Position numbers and translations under genes: made by a program. Positions 58,160-64,000 of a stretch of 64,000 nt of DNA are shown piece after piece. The first letter of the stretch is position 1, and every line of letters begins with the position of its first letter. Under the pieces are notes generated by a model. That model saw only the letters and a list, made by a program, of their open reading frames with translations, did no database searches and was not told the origin of the DNA. Origin of the DNA: Agromyces sp. H66. Lineage in GTDB: Bacteria; Actinomycetota; Actinomycetes; Actinomycetales; Microbacteriaceae. The stretch is from the NCBI RefSeq assembly GCF_004959775.1, contig NZ_SJZG01000001.1, positions 248,001-312,000 of the forward strand. Reading direction: 5' to 3'.

Positions 58160-58782
58160 GCCGACACCCCCAAGCCGGTCATCACGCCCCGGCCGGGGAT
58201 CGGCATCAGCTCCTCGACCTCGTGGGCGACGCGGTCGATGAAGCCGTAGTCGACTGCCTGGTCGGCCGTGAACCACCGGTCGCGCAGCGAGTCCTGCGCG
58301 ATGCGCTCGATCGGCTGGCCGGTGAGCTCGGCGGTGATGCCGAGCACGGTGTCGCGCGTGTAGCGGAGGTCCTCGGCCTGCAGCTCGATGTCGACCGCGG
58401 TGCCGCCGATGCCGGCCGACCCCTGGTGCATGAGGATGCGCGCGTGCGGCAGCGCGAACCGCTTTCCCGGGGTGCCCGCCGTGAGCAGGAACTGTCCGGC
58501 GCTCGCCGCCCAGCCGACGGCGATGGTCGCGACGTCGTTCGGGATGGCGCGCATCACGTCCATGATGGCGAGCATCGCCGGCACCGAGCCGCCGGGGGAG
58601 TTGATCCAGAACCGGATGTCGCGGCGAGGGTCGTCGGCCGACAGGGTGAGCAACTGGGCGATGAGGCGGTTGCCGCCCGCCTGGTCGAGCTCCTCGCCGA
58701 GGACGATGATGCGCTCGTGGTAGAGCCGCCGCGTGAGTTCGGCGTCGATCGGCTGGATGGGTGTGGACTGGTCTTCGCTCAT
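58156..58782 (-). CDS. ClpP protease subunit
   Basis: A 208-residue ClpP with an intact triad: Ser94 in VGWAASAGQFLL, His119 in ILMHQGSAG and Asp168 in SLRDRWFTADQ. NSPGGSVPAMLAIMDVMR and ELTGQPIERIAQDS are typical. It forms barrel rings that degrade substrates delivered by Clp ATPases. Here it is co-translated with a Ser-less paralogue, suggesting a mixed ring, as in clpP3-clpP4 systems. The start ATG 58782 has a weak ribosome site (GGACGC). Confidence 0.95.
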   Translation of the reverse strand: MSEDQSTPIQPIDAELTRRLYHERIIVLGEELDQAGGNRLIAQLLTLSADDPRRDIRFWINSPGGSVPAMLAIMDVMRAIPNDVATIAVGWAASAGQFLLTAGTPGKRFALPHARILMHQGSAGIGGTAVDIELQAEDLRYTRDTVLGITAELTGQPIERIAQDSLRDRWFTADQAVDYGFIDRVAHEVEELMPIPGRGVMTGLGVSA

Positions 58783-58824
58783 GCGTCCAGCGTGCGTCGT
58801 GAACGGATGCCGCGGGGCGGGTGC

Positions 58825-58954
58825 TGCCCACGGCAGTGCTGCCGTGGGCAGTGCTGCCCACGGCAGCGGCGCGGTCGGCGGCAGCGGCGCGGTCGGCGGC
58901 GCAAAGGTCGCAGTCGTGCAGGCTTCGGAGCCGCGGAGGTCGCACGACTGCGAC
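58825..58954. repeat. Nested inverted and direct repeats between clpP and marR
   Basis: TGCCCACGGCA (58825), TGCCGTGGGCA (58840) and TGCCCACGGCA again (58855) alternate with GTGC spacers. GCGGCGCGGTCGGCGGCA is then repeated at 58866 and 58884 (17 of 18). A hairpin follows, GTCGCAGTCGTGC (58907-58919) with GCACGACTGCGAC (58942-58954) and an inner GGCT-TCGG-AGCC. The last probably terminates the MarR transcript. Confidence 0.8.
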
Positions 58955-58979
58955 TTCGATCGCGCGACCCGGAGCCGCG

Positions 58980-59501
58980 TCAGCCCGCGCGCGCGACCGC
59001 CGGGCCCTCGCTGAACTGGCACGACGTGGCCGTGAGCCGCCCGTCGGGATCGAGCCGCGCGAGCACCGCGCCCGCGATCGCGTAGAGCTGCTCGAGCTGC
59101 TCGGGCGTGAGCACGTCGAGCACGCTGGCGCGCACCGTCTCGACATGGCCCGGCGCGGCATCGGCGATGAGCTGCAGACCGGCTTCGGTGATCGTCGCGT
59201 TCGTGGCGCGCCGGTCGGTCGGGCACGGGAACCGGCGGATCAGCCCGCGCTCCTCGAGGCGGCGCGCGACGTGCGAGAGGCGGGGGAGCGTGGCGTTGGT
59301 GCGAGAGGCGAGTTCGGTCATGCGCATCGTGCGGTCGGGTGCCTCCGCGAGTGCCATGAGCGCGACGTACTCGAAGTGCGTGAGCCCCGCGTCTCGCAGC
59401 AGCTGCGCGTCGAGCGCGCCGGGGAGCAATTCGGCGAGCGCGACGAGGCGCACCCAGGCCGCGGATTCCTCGGTGCTCAACCATCTCGTGTCGGCGCTCA
59501 T
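58980..59501 (-). CDS. MarR-family regulator
   Basis: A 173-residue MarR-type regulator. ALAEAPDRTMRMTELASRTN and TLPRLSHVARRLEERGLIRR form the winged HTH. CPTDRRATNATITEAG is the wing, typical of the family. GTVR-like leucine-rich helices flank it. ATG 59501 has TAGACT exactly at -12 to -7, so it is leaderless. It is divergent from an NADP-binding reductase and likely controls it. Confidence 0.92.
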   Translation of the reverse strand: MSADTRWLSTEESAAWVRLVALAELLPGALDAQLLRDAGLTHFEYVALMALAEAPDRTMRMTELASRTNATLPRLSHVARRLEERGLIRRFPCPTDRRATNATITEAGLQLIADAAPGHVETVRASVLDVLTPEQLEQLYAIAGAVLARLDPDGRLTATSCQFSEGPAVARAG

Positions 59502-59507
59502 GTCGCC

Positions 59508-59551
59508 AGTCTATCGCATTGGTTGACGCGACAACTGAATTGGGGTTATGG
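59508..59551. promoter_or_regulatory. Divergent promoters, MarR / NADP-dependent reductase
   Basis: Minus-strand TAGACT (59513-59508) is the -10 of the MarR gene. On the plus strand TTGACG (59523-59528) and TTATGG (59546-59551), 17 bp apart, form the reductase promoter. GTTG-ACGCGA-CAAC (59522-59535) is a weak dyad over the -35 and a possible MarR site. Confidence 0.6.
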
Positions 59552-59601
59552 TGTTTGTTGTACCCACAAGTAATCGCGCCGGACGGCGCGGAGAGGACGA
59601 C

Positions 59602-60171
59602 ATGACCACCGTCAGCATCATCGGAAACGGCAACATGGGCAGCGCCATCGGCGGCGTCGTCGCGGCAGGCGGCAACACCGTCGAGTACGTCACGCGCGAC
59701 ACCGACACCATCACGGGCGACATCGTGGTGCTCGCCGTGCCGCACACCGCGCTCGACGACATCGTCGCCCGGCGCGGCGCCCAGCTCGCGGGCAGGATCG
59801 TCGTCGACATCACGAACCCGCTGGACTTCGAGACCTTCGACTCGCTCGTCGTCCCCGCCGACAGCTCGCGGGCCGCCCAGCTCGCCGAGGCCCTGCCCGC
59901 GTCGACCGTGCTCAAGGCGTTCAACACGAACTTCGCCGCGACGCTCGCGTCGAAGACCGTCGGCGGCCGGCCGACCACCGTGCTCATCGCGGGTGACGAC
60001 GCCGACGCCAAGCAGGCGCTCTCCGACGTCGTGCGCGCCGGCGACCTCGACGCCGTCGACGCAGGCAGCCTCAAGCGGGCCCGCGAGCTCGAGGCCATCG
60101 GCTTCCTGCAGATCACGCTCGCCGCCGCCGAGAAGATCAACTGGACGGGCGGCCTCGCCGTCGCGGCGTGA
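59602..60171 (+). CDS. NADP-binding oxidoreductase, F420-dependent NADP reductase-like
   Basis: A 189-residue single-domain Rossmann protein. The motif VSIIGNGNMGSAIGGVVAAG is that of the NADP oxidoreductase coenzyme F420-dependent family. VLAVPHTALDDIV and VVDITNPLDFETFD follow, and VLKAFNTNFAATL resembles the substrate pocket. It could reduce NADP or a related dinucleotide-linked substrate. GAGAGGA precedes ATG 59602. It lies in divergent pairing with a MarR regulator. Confidence 0.88.
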   Translation: MTTVSIIGNGNMGSAIGGVVAAGGNTVEYVTRDTDTITGDIVVLAVPHTALDDIVARRGAQLAGRIVVDITNPLDFETFDSLVVPADSSRAAQLAEALPASTVLKAFNTNFAATLASKTVGGRPTTVLIAGDDADAKQALSDVVRAGDLDAVDAGSLKRARELEAIGFLQITLAAAEKINWTGGLAVAA

Positions 60172-60174
60172 CGC

Positions 60175-60969
60175 CTACGCGGTGCCCCTGAGGTACCGCA
60201 GCTGCGCTCGAACGGATGCCTCGGCTGCACCTCGCACCGAGGCATCCGTGTCGGCGTACACGAGATCGGTCACCTGCTCGGCCGATGCGTCGGCACCGAG
60301 CCGGTCGAGGGCGGCGCGGATCTGGTCGAGCCGCTCGGTGCGATGCGCGAGGTACGCGTCGCAGACCGCCGCGAGATCGGGGAGCACCGGCCCGTGACCC
60401 GGCAGCACGGTCACGTCCCCGGTCGCGCCGAGTGCTCGGAGCCGCCCCAGCGAGTTCAGGTACGGCCCGAGCGCACCATCGGGGTCGGCGATGATCGTCG
60501 TGCCGCGGCCGAGCACCGTGTCGCCCGTGAGCACCGCGCCGTGCGCGCCGTCGTCGGGGAGCACGAAGCACACCGAGTCGGCCGTGTGGCCGGGGGTCGC
60601 GATCACGTGCAGCGCGAGTCCCGCCGCCTCGATGCGTTCGCTGTCGACGAGCGGATCGGCGCCGATGCAGAACGCCGGATCGATCGCGCGCGCCGGGGCA
60701 TCCGCCATGGCCGCGAACTCCGCGAGCGCCTCGCTGTGGTCGACGTGGTGGTGCGTGAGCAGCACCAGTTCGACGCGGCCCGCATCGGCGAGGCGGCGCA
60801 GGTGCGCGGCATCCGACGGCCCTGGATCGACCACGACCACTCCCTGCGAGCCCGGTGCGCGCAGCACGTACGAGTTCGTGCCGTCGAGCGTCATGGGTCC
60901 GGGGTTGGGCGCCCGAACGAGCGTCGCGAATCGGGAGACGGCGTCGCCGCCGACGGATGCCTCAGCCAT
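60175..60969 (-). CDS. MBL-fold metallo-hydrolase (LACTB2/glyoxalase-II-like)
   Basis: A 264-residue metallo-beta-lactamase-fold enzyme. The metal motif is LVLLTHHHVDHSEAL. HVIATPGHTADSVCFVL and VLTGDTVLGRGTTII give further ligands. GPMTLDGTNSYVLRAPG and a C-terminal helical tail resemble LACTB2-like hydrolases. The substrate may be a thioester or RNA. ATG 60969 is supported by TACACT at -12 to -7. Its stop lies 3 bp from that of the NADP-binding protein. Confidence 0.93.
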   Translation of the reverse strand: MAEASVGGDAVSRFATLVRAPNPGPMTLDGTNSYVLRAPGSQGVVVVDPGPSDAAHLRRLADAGRVELVLLTHHHVDHSEALAEFAAMADAPARAIDPAFCIGADPLVDSERIEAAGLALHVIATPGHTADSVCFVLPDDGAHGAVLTGDTVLGRGTTIIADPDGALGPYLNSLGRLRALGATGDVTVLPGHGPVLPDLAAVCDAYLAHRTERLDQIRAALDRLGADASAEQVTDLVYADTDASVRGAAEASVRAQLRYLRGTA

Positions 60970-60975
60970 GTCGGC

Positions 60976-60981
60976 AGTGTA
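60976..60981 (-). promoter_or_regulatory. -10 hexamer of a leaderless promoter
   Basis: Minus-strand TACACT at -12 to -7 of ATG 60969. Confidence 0.5.
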
Positions 60982-61037
60982 GCCGCGCCGTTTCGCCGCG
61001 GGCGCGCCGTACCCGTGCGCGAGTGGCTCGACGCGCC

Positions 61038-61043
61038 TAGTCT
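61038..61043 (+). promoter_or_regulatory. -10 hexamer of a leaderless promoter
   Basis: TAGTCT at -12 to -7 of ATG 61050, the NUDIX gene. Confidence 0.5.
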
Positions 61044-61049
61044 GAGTCC

Positions 61050-61781
61050 ATGGACAGCGACCTTGAATCACTCACCAACGACGAGGTTCCTGGCTCGGCC
61101 GCGACCGTCGTGATGCTTCGCGACGGGGAACGCGGCCTCGAAGTGCTCCTCGCCGAGCGACCGCGCGACCGCGGCTCGTTCGCCGGGGCGTGGGTCTTCC
61201 CCGGCGGCGCCGTCGACGAGGAGGACGCCGCGGGCGGCCCGGTCGACACCGAGGAGGCCGCGCGCCGCGCGGCCGTACGCGAGACGCGCGAGGAGCTCGG
61301 ACTCGAGCTCGACGCCGACGAGCTCGTGGCGTTCTCGCGGTGGACACCGCCGCCGACCACCACCCAGAAGCGACTCAGCACCACGTTCTTCGCCGTACGC
61401 GTGCCCGACGGCGAGATCCGTCCCGATCCCGACGAGGTGATGGCCGTCGAGTGGATCCGGCCCATCGACGCCATCGATCGCCACAGCGCCGGCTCGATGT
61501 CGCTGTGGCCGCCGACGTGGGTGACGCTGCACGGGCTGAAGGACGCGGCATCCGTCGACGAGGCCCTCGCGGAGCTGCGCTCGGGCGACGTCCGCCCGTA
61601 CGTCTCGCGATTCAGCGACGACGGCACCATGATCCTCTGGCAGGAGGACGACGAGTACGAGGCCGAACGGGAACGGCAGGAGCTCGACCCCGACGTGCCC
61701 GACGACGCTCCCGACGCCGAGGGCAACCGCCACCGGCTCATGATGGACCGCCTGCCGTGGGTCTACCTGAACTCCTTCTGA
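61050..61781 (+). CDS. NUDIX-domain hydrolase
   Basis: A 243-residue NUDIX protein. The box is AAVRETREELGLEL, following GAWVFPGGAVDEEDAAGG, with a longer insert than the classical G-x5-E spacing, as in CoA pyrophosphatase or NUDT7/8/19-like branches. VLLAERPRDRGSFAG and the acidic C-terminal stretch (QEDDEYEAERERQE) support the larger 7/8/19-like type. It cleaves nucleoside-diphosphate-linked substrates such as CoA derivatives. ATG 61050 has TAGTCT exactly 12 nt upstream. Confidence 0.92.
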   Translation: MDSDLESLTNDEVPGSAATVVMLRDGERGLEVLLAERPRDRGSFAGAWVFPGGAVDEEDAAGGPVDTEEAARRAAVRETREELGLELDADELVAFSRWTPPPTTTQKRLSTTFFAVRVPDGEIRPDPDEVMAVEWIRPIDAIDRHSAGSMSLWPPTWVTLHGLKDAASVDEALAELRSGDVRPYVSRFSDDGTMILWQEDDEYEAERERQELDPDVPDDAPDAEGNRHRLMMDRLPWVYLNSF

Positions 61782-61797
61782 GCCGGGCCCTGATCGC

Positions 61798-63240
61798 GTG
61801 ATCGACGTCACGGTCGTGGGGAGCGGGCCCAACGGGCTCGTCGCCGCGGTCGTGGCCGCGCGCGCGGGACTCTCGGTGCGCGTGCTCGAGGGCGCCCCGA
61901 CGATCGGCGGCGGGGTGCGAACGGCCGAACTCACCCTGCCCGGGTTCCGGCACGACGTGTGCTCGGCGGTGCATCCGGCGGCGCTCGCCTCGCCCGTGTT
62001 CCGGCGGCTCGGCCTCCTCGACCGGATCGACTGGATCGTGCCCGAGGTCTCGTACGCGCATCCGCTCGACGGTGGTCGTGCTGGAGTGGCCTGGCGAGAC
62101 CTCGACCGCACGGTCGACGCCCTGGGTGCCGACGGCCCGGCGTGGCGCCGGCTCATCGGCCCCCTCCTCGCGCGGCGGCGGGGCGTCGTGTCGTTCACGG
62201 GGTCGCAGCTGCTGCGCGTGCCGCGCGACCCGATCGCCGCGGTGCGCTTCGGCCTGCGCGCGCTCGAGCAGGGTACGTCGGCGTGGAACCTTCGGTTCGA
62301 TGGGGATGTCGCGCCCGCGCTCTTCACCGGGGTCGTCGCACATGCCGCCGGCGGCATGCCCTCGCTGCCGTCGGCAGGCGCCGGACTCCTCCTCGCGATG
62401 CACGCGCACGGCGCAGGTTGGGGATTCCCCGCCGGTGGATCGCAAGCCATCGCCGACGCGCTCGCCGACGAATTGCGCGCGCTGGGCGGGGAGATCGTGA
62501 CGGATGCCCCGGTGTCGCGCCTCTCGGAGGTGTCCGATTCCCGGGCTGTCCTGCTCGACACCGCACCCGACCTGCTGTTCACGGCCGACCTGCCGGCGCG
62601 GTACGCCCGGGCGCTGCGCCGCTACCGATACGGGTCCGGCGTCGCGAAGGTCGACTTCGCGCTCGATGGGCCGGTGCCCTGGGCGAATCCCGACGTGCGA
62701 CTCGCGCCGACCGTGCACGTCGGCGGATCGCGGGCCGAGATGGCGGCGGCCGAGAACGCCGTGCGGCGTGGCTACCAACCCGGAGCGGACGGCGCGCCGG
62801 CGCGGCATCCGTACGTGCTCGTGACGCAGCCGAGCGTCGCCGACCCGACCCGGGCGCCGGCGGGCAAGCACGTGCTGTGGGCGTACACGCACGTGCCGGC
62901 GGGCTCGACGCTCGATGCCACCGAGCTGATCACGGCGGAGATCGAGCGGTTCGCGCCCGGGTTCCGGGACACGATCCTCGCGTCGGCGTCGAGCACGGCG
63001 ACCCAGATCGCCGAGCACAACCCCAACTACGTCGGCGGTGACATCTACGCCGGTGAACTGACGATGGCGCAGCTCGTGAAACGGCCCGTGGTGTCGCCCG
63101 CGCCGTGGCGCACGCCGGTGCCCGGCGTCTACCTCTGCTCGAGCGCGACCCCGCCCGGGCCGGCCGTGCACGGCATGAACGGCTGGTGGGCGGCGCGCCT
63201 CGCGCTGCGCGAGCGGTTCGGGATCGGCTTCCCGGGGTAG
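61798..63240 (+). CDS. Phytoene-dehydrogenase-like FAD oxidoreductase
   Basis: A 480-residue flavoprotein of the CrtI/RetSat/phytoene dehydrogenase type. The dinucleotide motif is VTVVGSGPNGLVAAVVAARAG. GGGVRTAELTLPGFRHDVCS follows, and the C-terminal motif GVYLCSSATPPGPAVHGMNG closes the FAD site. It desaturates or isomerises hydrophobic substrates. No carotenoid genes (crtB/crtE) are seen nearby, so the substrate is open. GTG 61798 lies 16 nt after the NUDIX stop, suggesting a shared transcript. Confidence 0.93.
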   Translation: MIDVTVVGSGPNGLVAAVVAARAGLSVRVLEGAPTIGGGVRTAELTLPGFRHDVCSAVHPAALASPVFRRLGLLDRIDWIVPEVSYAHPLDGGRAGVAWRDLDRTVDALGADGPAWRRLIGPLLARRRGVVSFTGSQLLRVPRDPIAAVRFGLRALEQGTSAWNLRFDGDVAPALFTGVVAHAAGGMPSLPSAGAGLLLAMHAHGAGWGFPAGGSQAIADALADELRALGGEIVTDAPVSRLSEVSDSRAVLLDTAPDLLFTADLPARYARALRRYRYGSGVAKVDFALDGPVPWANPDVRLAPTVHVGGSRAEMAAAENAVRRGYQPGADGAPARHPYVLVTQPSVADPTRAPAGKHVLWAYTHVPAGSTLDATELITAEIERFAPGFRDTILASASSTATQIAEHNPNYVGGDIYAGELTMAQLVKRPVVSPAPWRTPVPGVYLCSSATPPGPAVHGMNGWWAARLALRERFGIGFPG

Positions 63241-63277
63241 GCCGCGGACGCGCCTCCTCAAACTGCGGGGTTCGCGG

Positions 63278-63283
63278 TAGCGT
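63278..63283 (+). promoter_or_regulatory. -10 hexamer of a leaderless promoter
   Basis: TAGCGT at -12 to -7 of GTG 63290. Confidence 0.5.
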
Positions 63284-63289
63284 GAGGGC

Positions 63290-64000
63290 GTGGACTGGCT
63301 CGACTGGTTCGACGCGCATGACTACGAGATCGCCCGCCAGGTGCTGCAGCGAGGGGTCGCGGCGCTCGCGTTCGTCGCGTTCCTCTCCACGCTGAACCAG
63401 TTCCGTCCCCTCCTCGGCGAGCACGGACTGCTGCCGGTGCCCGAGCTCCTCCGGATCGCGTCGAGACTCCGAGGCCCGAGCCTGTTCCGCTGGGGCTACA
63501 CCGACCGCCGCCTCGTCGCGGTCGCCGTCACCGGGCTCGTGCTCGCGGCATCCGTCGTCGTGGGACTCCCGCAGCTGGGGCCGCCATGGGTGCCCATGCT
63601 CGTGTTCGGTGCGCTCTGGATCCTCTACCTCTCGATCGTGAACGTCGGCCAGACGTTCTACGGCTTCGGTTGGGAGATGCTCCTCTGCGAGGCGCTGTTC
63701 ATCATGGCGTTCCTCGGCTCGAACGACCAGCCGCCGTCGATCCTGATCCTCGTCGCGGTGTGGTGGCTCGTCTTCCGGCTCGAGTTCGGAGCCGGCATGA
63801 TCAAGATCCGCGGCGGCAGCGAATGGCGCGACCTCACGGCGCTCATGTACCACCACGAGACGCAGCCGATGCCCGGCCCACTGAGCCGACAGGCGCACCT
63901 GCTGCCGACGTGGTTCCACAAGGGCGAGGTGCTCGGCAACCACTTCGCGCAGCTCGTCGTGCCGTTCCTCCTCTTCGTGCCCGGGCCGATCGGCTCCGCC
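63290..64000 (+). CDS. Lipase maturation factor family protein, partial at window end
   Basis: The first 237 residues of a multi-helix membrane protein run off the window. The first 75 residues include one helix (VAALAFVAFLSTLNQFRPLL). Further helices follow, then WWLVFRLEFGAGMIKIRGGSEW, LTALMYHHETQPMPGPLSR and WFHKGEVLGNHFAQLVVPF, the signature of the LMF family, which in vertebrates helps lipases fold in the ER. Bacterial members are uncharacterised. GTG 63290 is fixed by TAGCGT at -12 to -7. The 3' end is not present. Confidence 0.9.
   Translation, partial: MDWLDWFDAHDYEIARQVLQRGVAALAFVAFLSTLNQFRPLLGEHGLLPVPELLRIASRLRGPSLFRWGYTDRRLVAVAVTGLVLAASVVVGLPQLGPPWVPMLVFGALWILYLSIVNVGQTFYGFGWEMLLCEALFIMAFLGSNDQPPSILILVAVWWLVFRLEFGAGMIKIRGGSEWRDLTALMYHHETQPMPGPLSRQAHLLPTWFHKGEVLGNHFAQLVVPFLLFVPGPIGSA

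Noticed and set aside
1-64000. CRISPR arrays, IS elements, phage integrase or att sites
   Set aside because: No regularly spaced repeats with unique spacers, no transposase or integrase motifs and no flanking target duplications were seen.

Overview
The window reads as a chromosomal segment of a high-GC actinobacterium. Third codon positions are almost all G or C, GTG starts are common, many intergenic gaps are short, and the protein types (SigJ-type ECF sigma factor, DUF222/HNH nuclease, MmyB-type XRE regulator, NarL-type two-component pairs, Sir2, ClpP pairs, EI24) are typical of Microbacteriaceae, with Agromyces-like genera as the closest guess from general knowledge. No rRNA, tRNA, CRISPR array, IS element or phage module was recognised. 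The word GGATGCC/GGCATCC recurs on both strands throughout, which I associate with this family.

Layout. 0-4 kb: SigJ-type sigma factor divergent from a membrane protein and NAD(P)H-binding protein, then a flavoprotein/XRE-cupin divergent pair. 4-13 kb: a decayed stretch with a YcaQ-like glycosylase carrying an internal deletion, a GT39-type membrane glycosyltransferase, a beta-galactoside uptake and hydrolysis locus (LacI, permeases, binding protein, GH35) in which one deletion has fused the remains of lacI and malF, a frameshifted VOC protein, an intact metallo-hydrolase and a twice-deleted aldo/keto reductase. 13-25 kb: DUF6766, cupin, an ArsR-like regulator, DUF998, a hydrolase, two NarL/DesK-type two-component systems and a large LuxR-ATPase regulator. 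25-29.8 kb: methyltransferase, phosphatase, and a TetR/quinone-reductase pair with a clear operator. 29.8-36.6 kb: a four-gene ABC importer, a secreted EEP-family hydrolase and a WYL regulator. 36.6-44.7 kb: epoxide hydrolase, MFS exporter, small proteins, b-type membrane protein, methyltransferase, EI24, hydrolase and a PLP enzyme. 44.8-46.5 kb: an XRE-MmyB regulator that has lost its HTH, and a haloalkane-dehalogenase-like gene with compensating indels and a VNTR at its stop codon. 46.5-55 kb: an SOS-box-controlled DUF222-HNH gene, an immunity-like protein, sirtuin, HAD, AI-2E, GT2 and a MarR/oxidoreductase pair. 55-64 kb: a MarR/FMN-reductase pair, thioesterase, ClgR/PopR-like regulator, an active ClpP with a Ser-less ClpP, another MarR pair, MBL, NUDIX, a phytoene-dehydrogenase-like enzyme and a partial lipase-maturation-factor gene.

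How it works together. Most of the window is small regulator/target pairs (SigJ, XRE-cupin, TetR, WYL, MmyB, three MarR) that probably govern redox, xenobiotic and stress responses, with visible operators for TetR, two MarR pairs and MmyB. Fifteen genes have a TANNNT -10 hexamer exactly at -12 to -7 from the start codon, indicating widespread leaderless transcription and helping to fix starts. The most notable observations are the run of gene-internal deletions and frameshifts, the catalytically altered ClpP pair, the LexA-type box before the DUF222-HNH gene, and several long hairpins and short tandem repeats. I found no single large novel system that the sequence alone proves.
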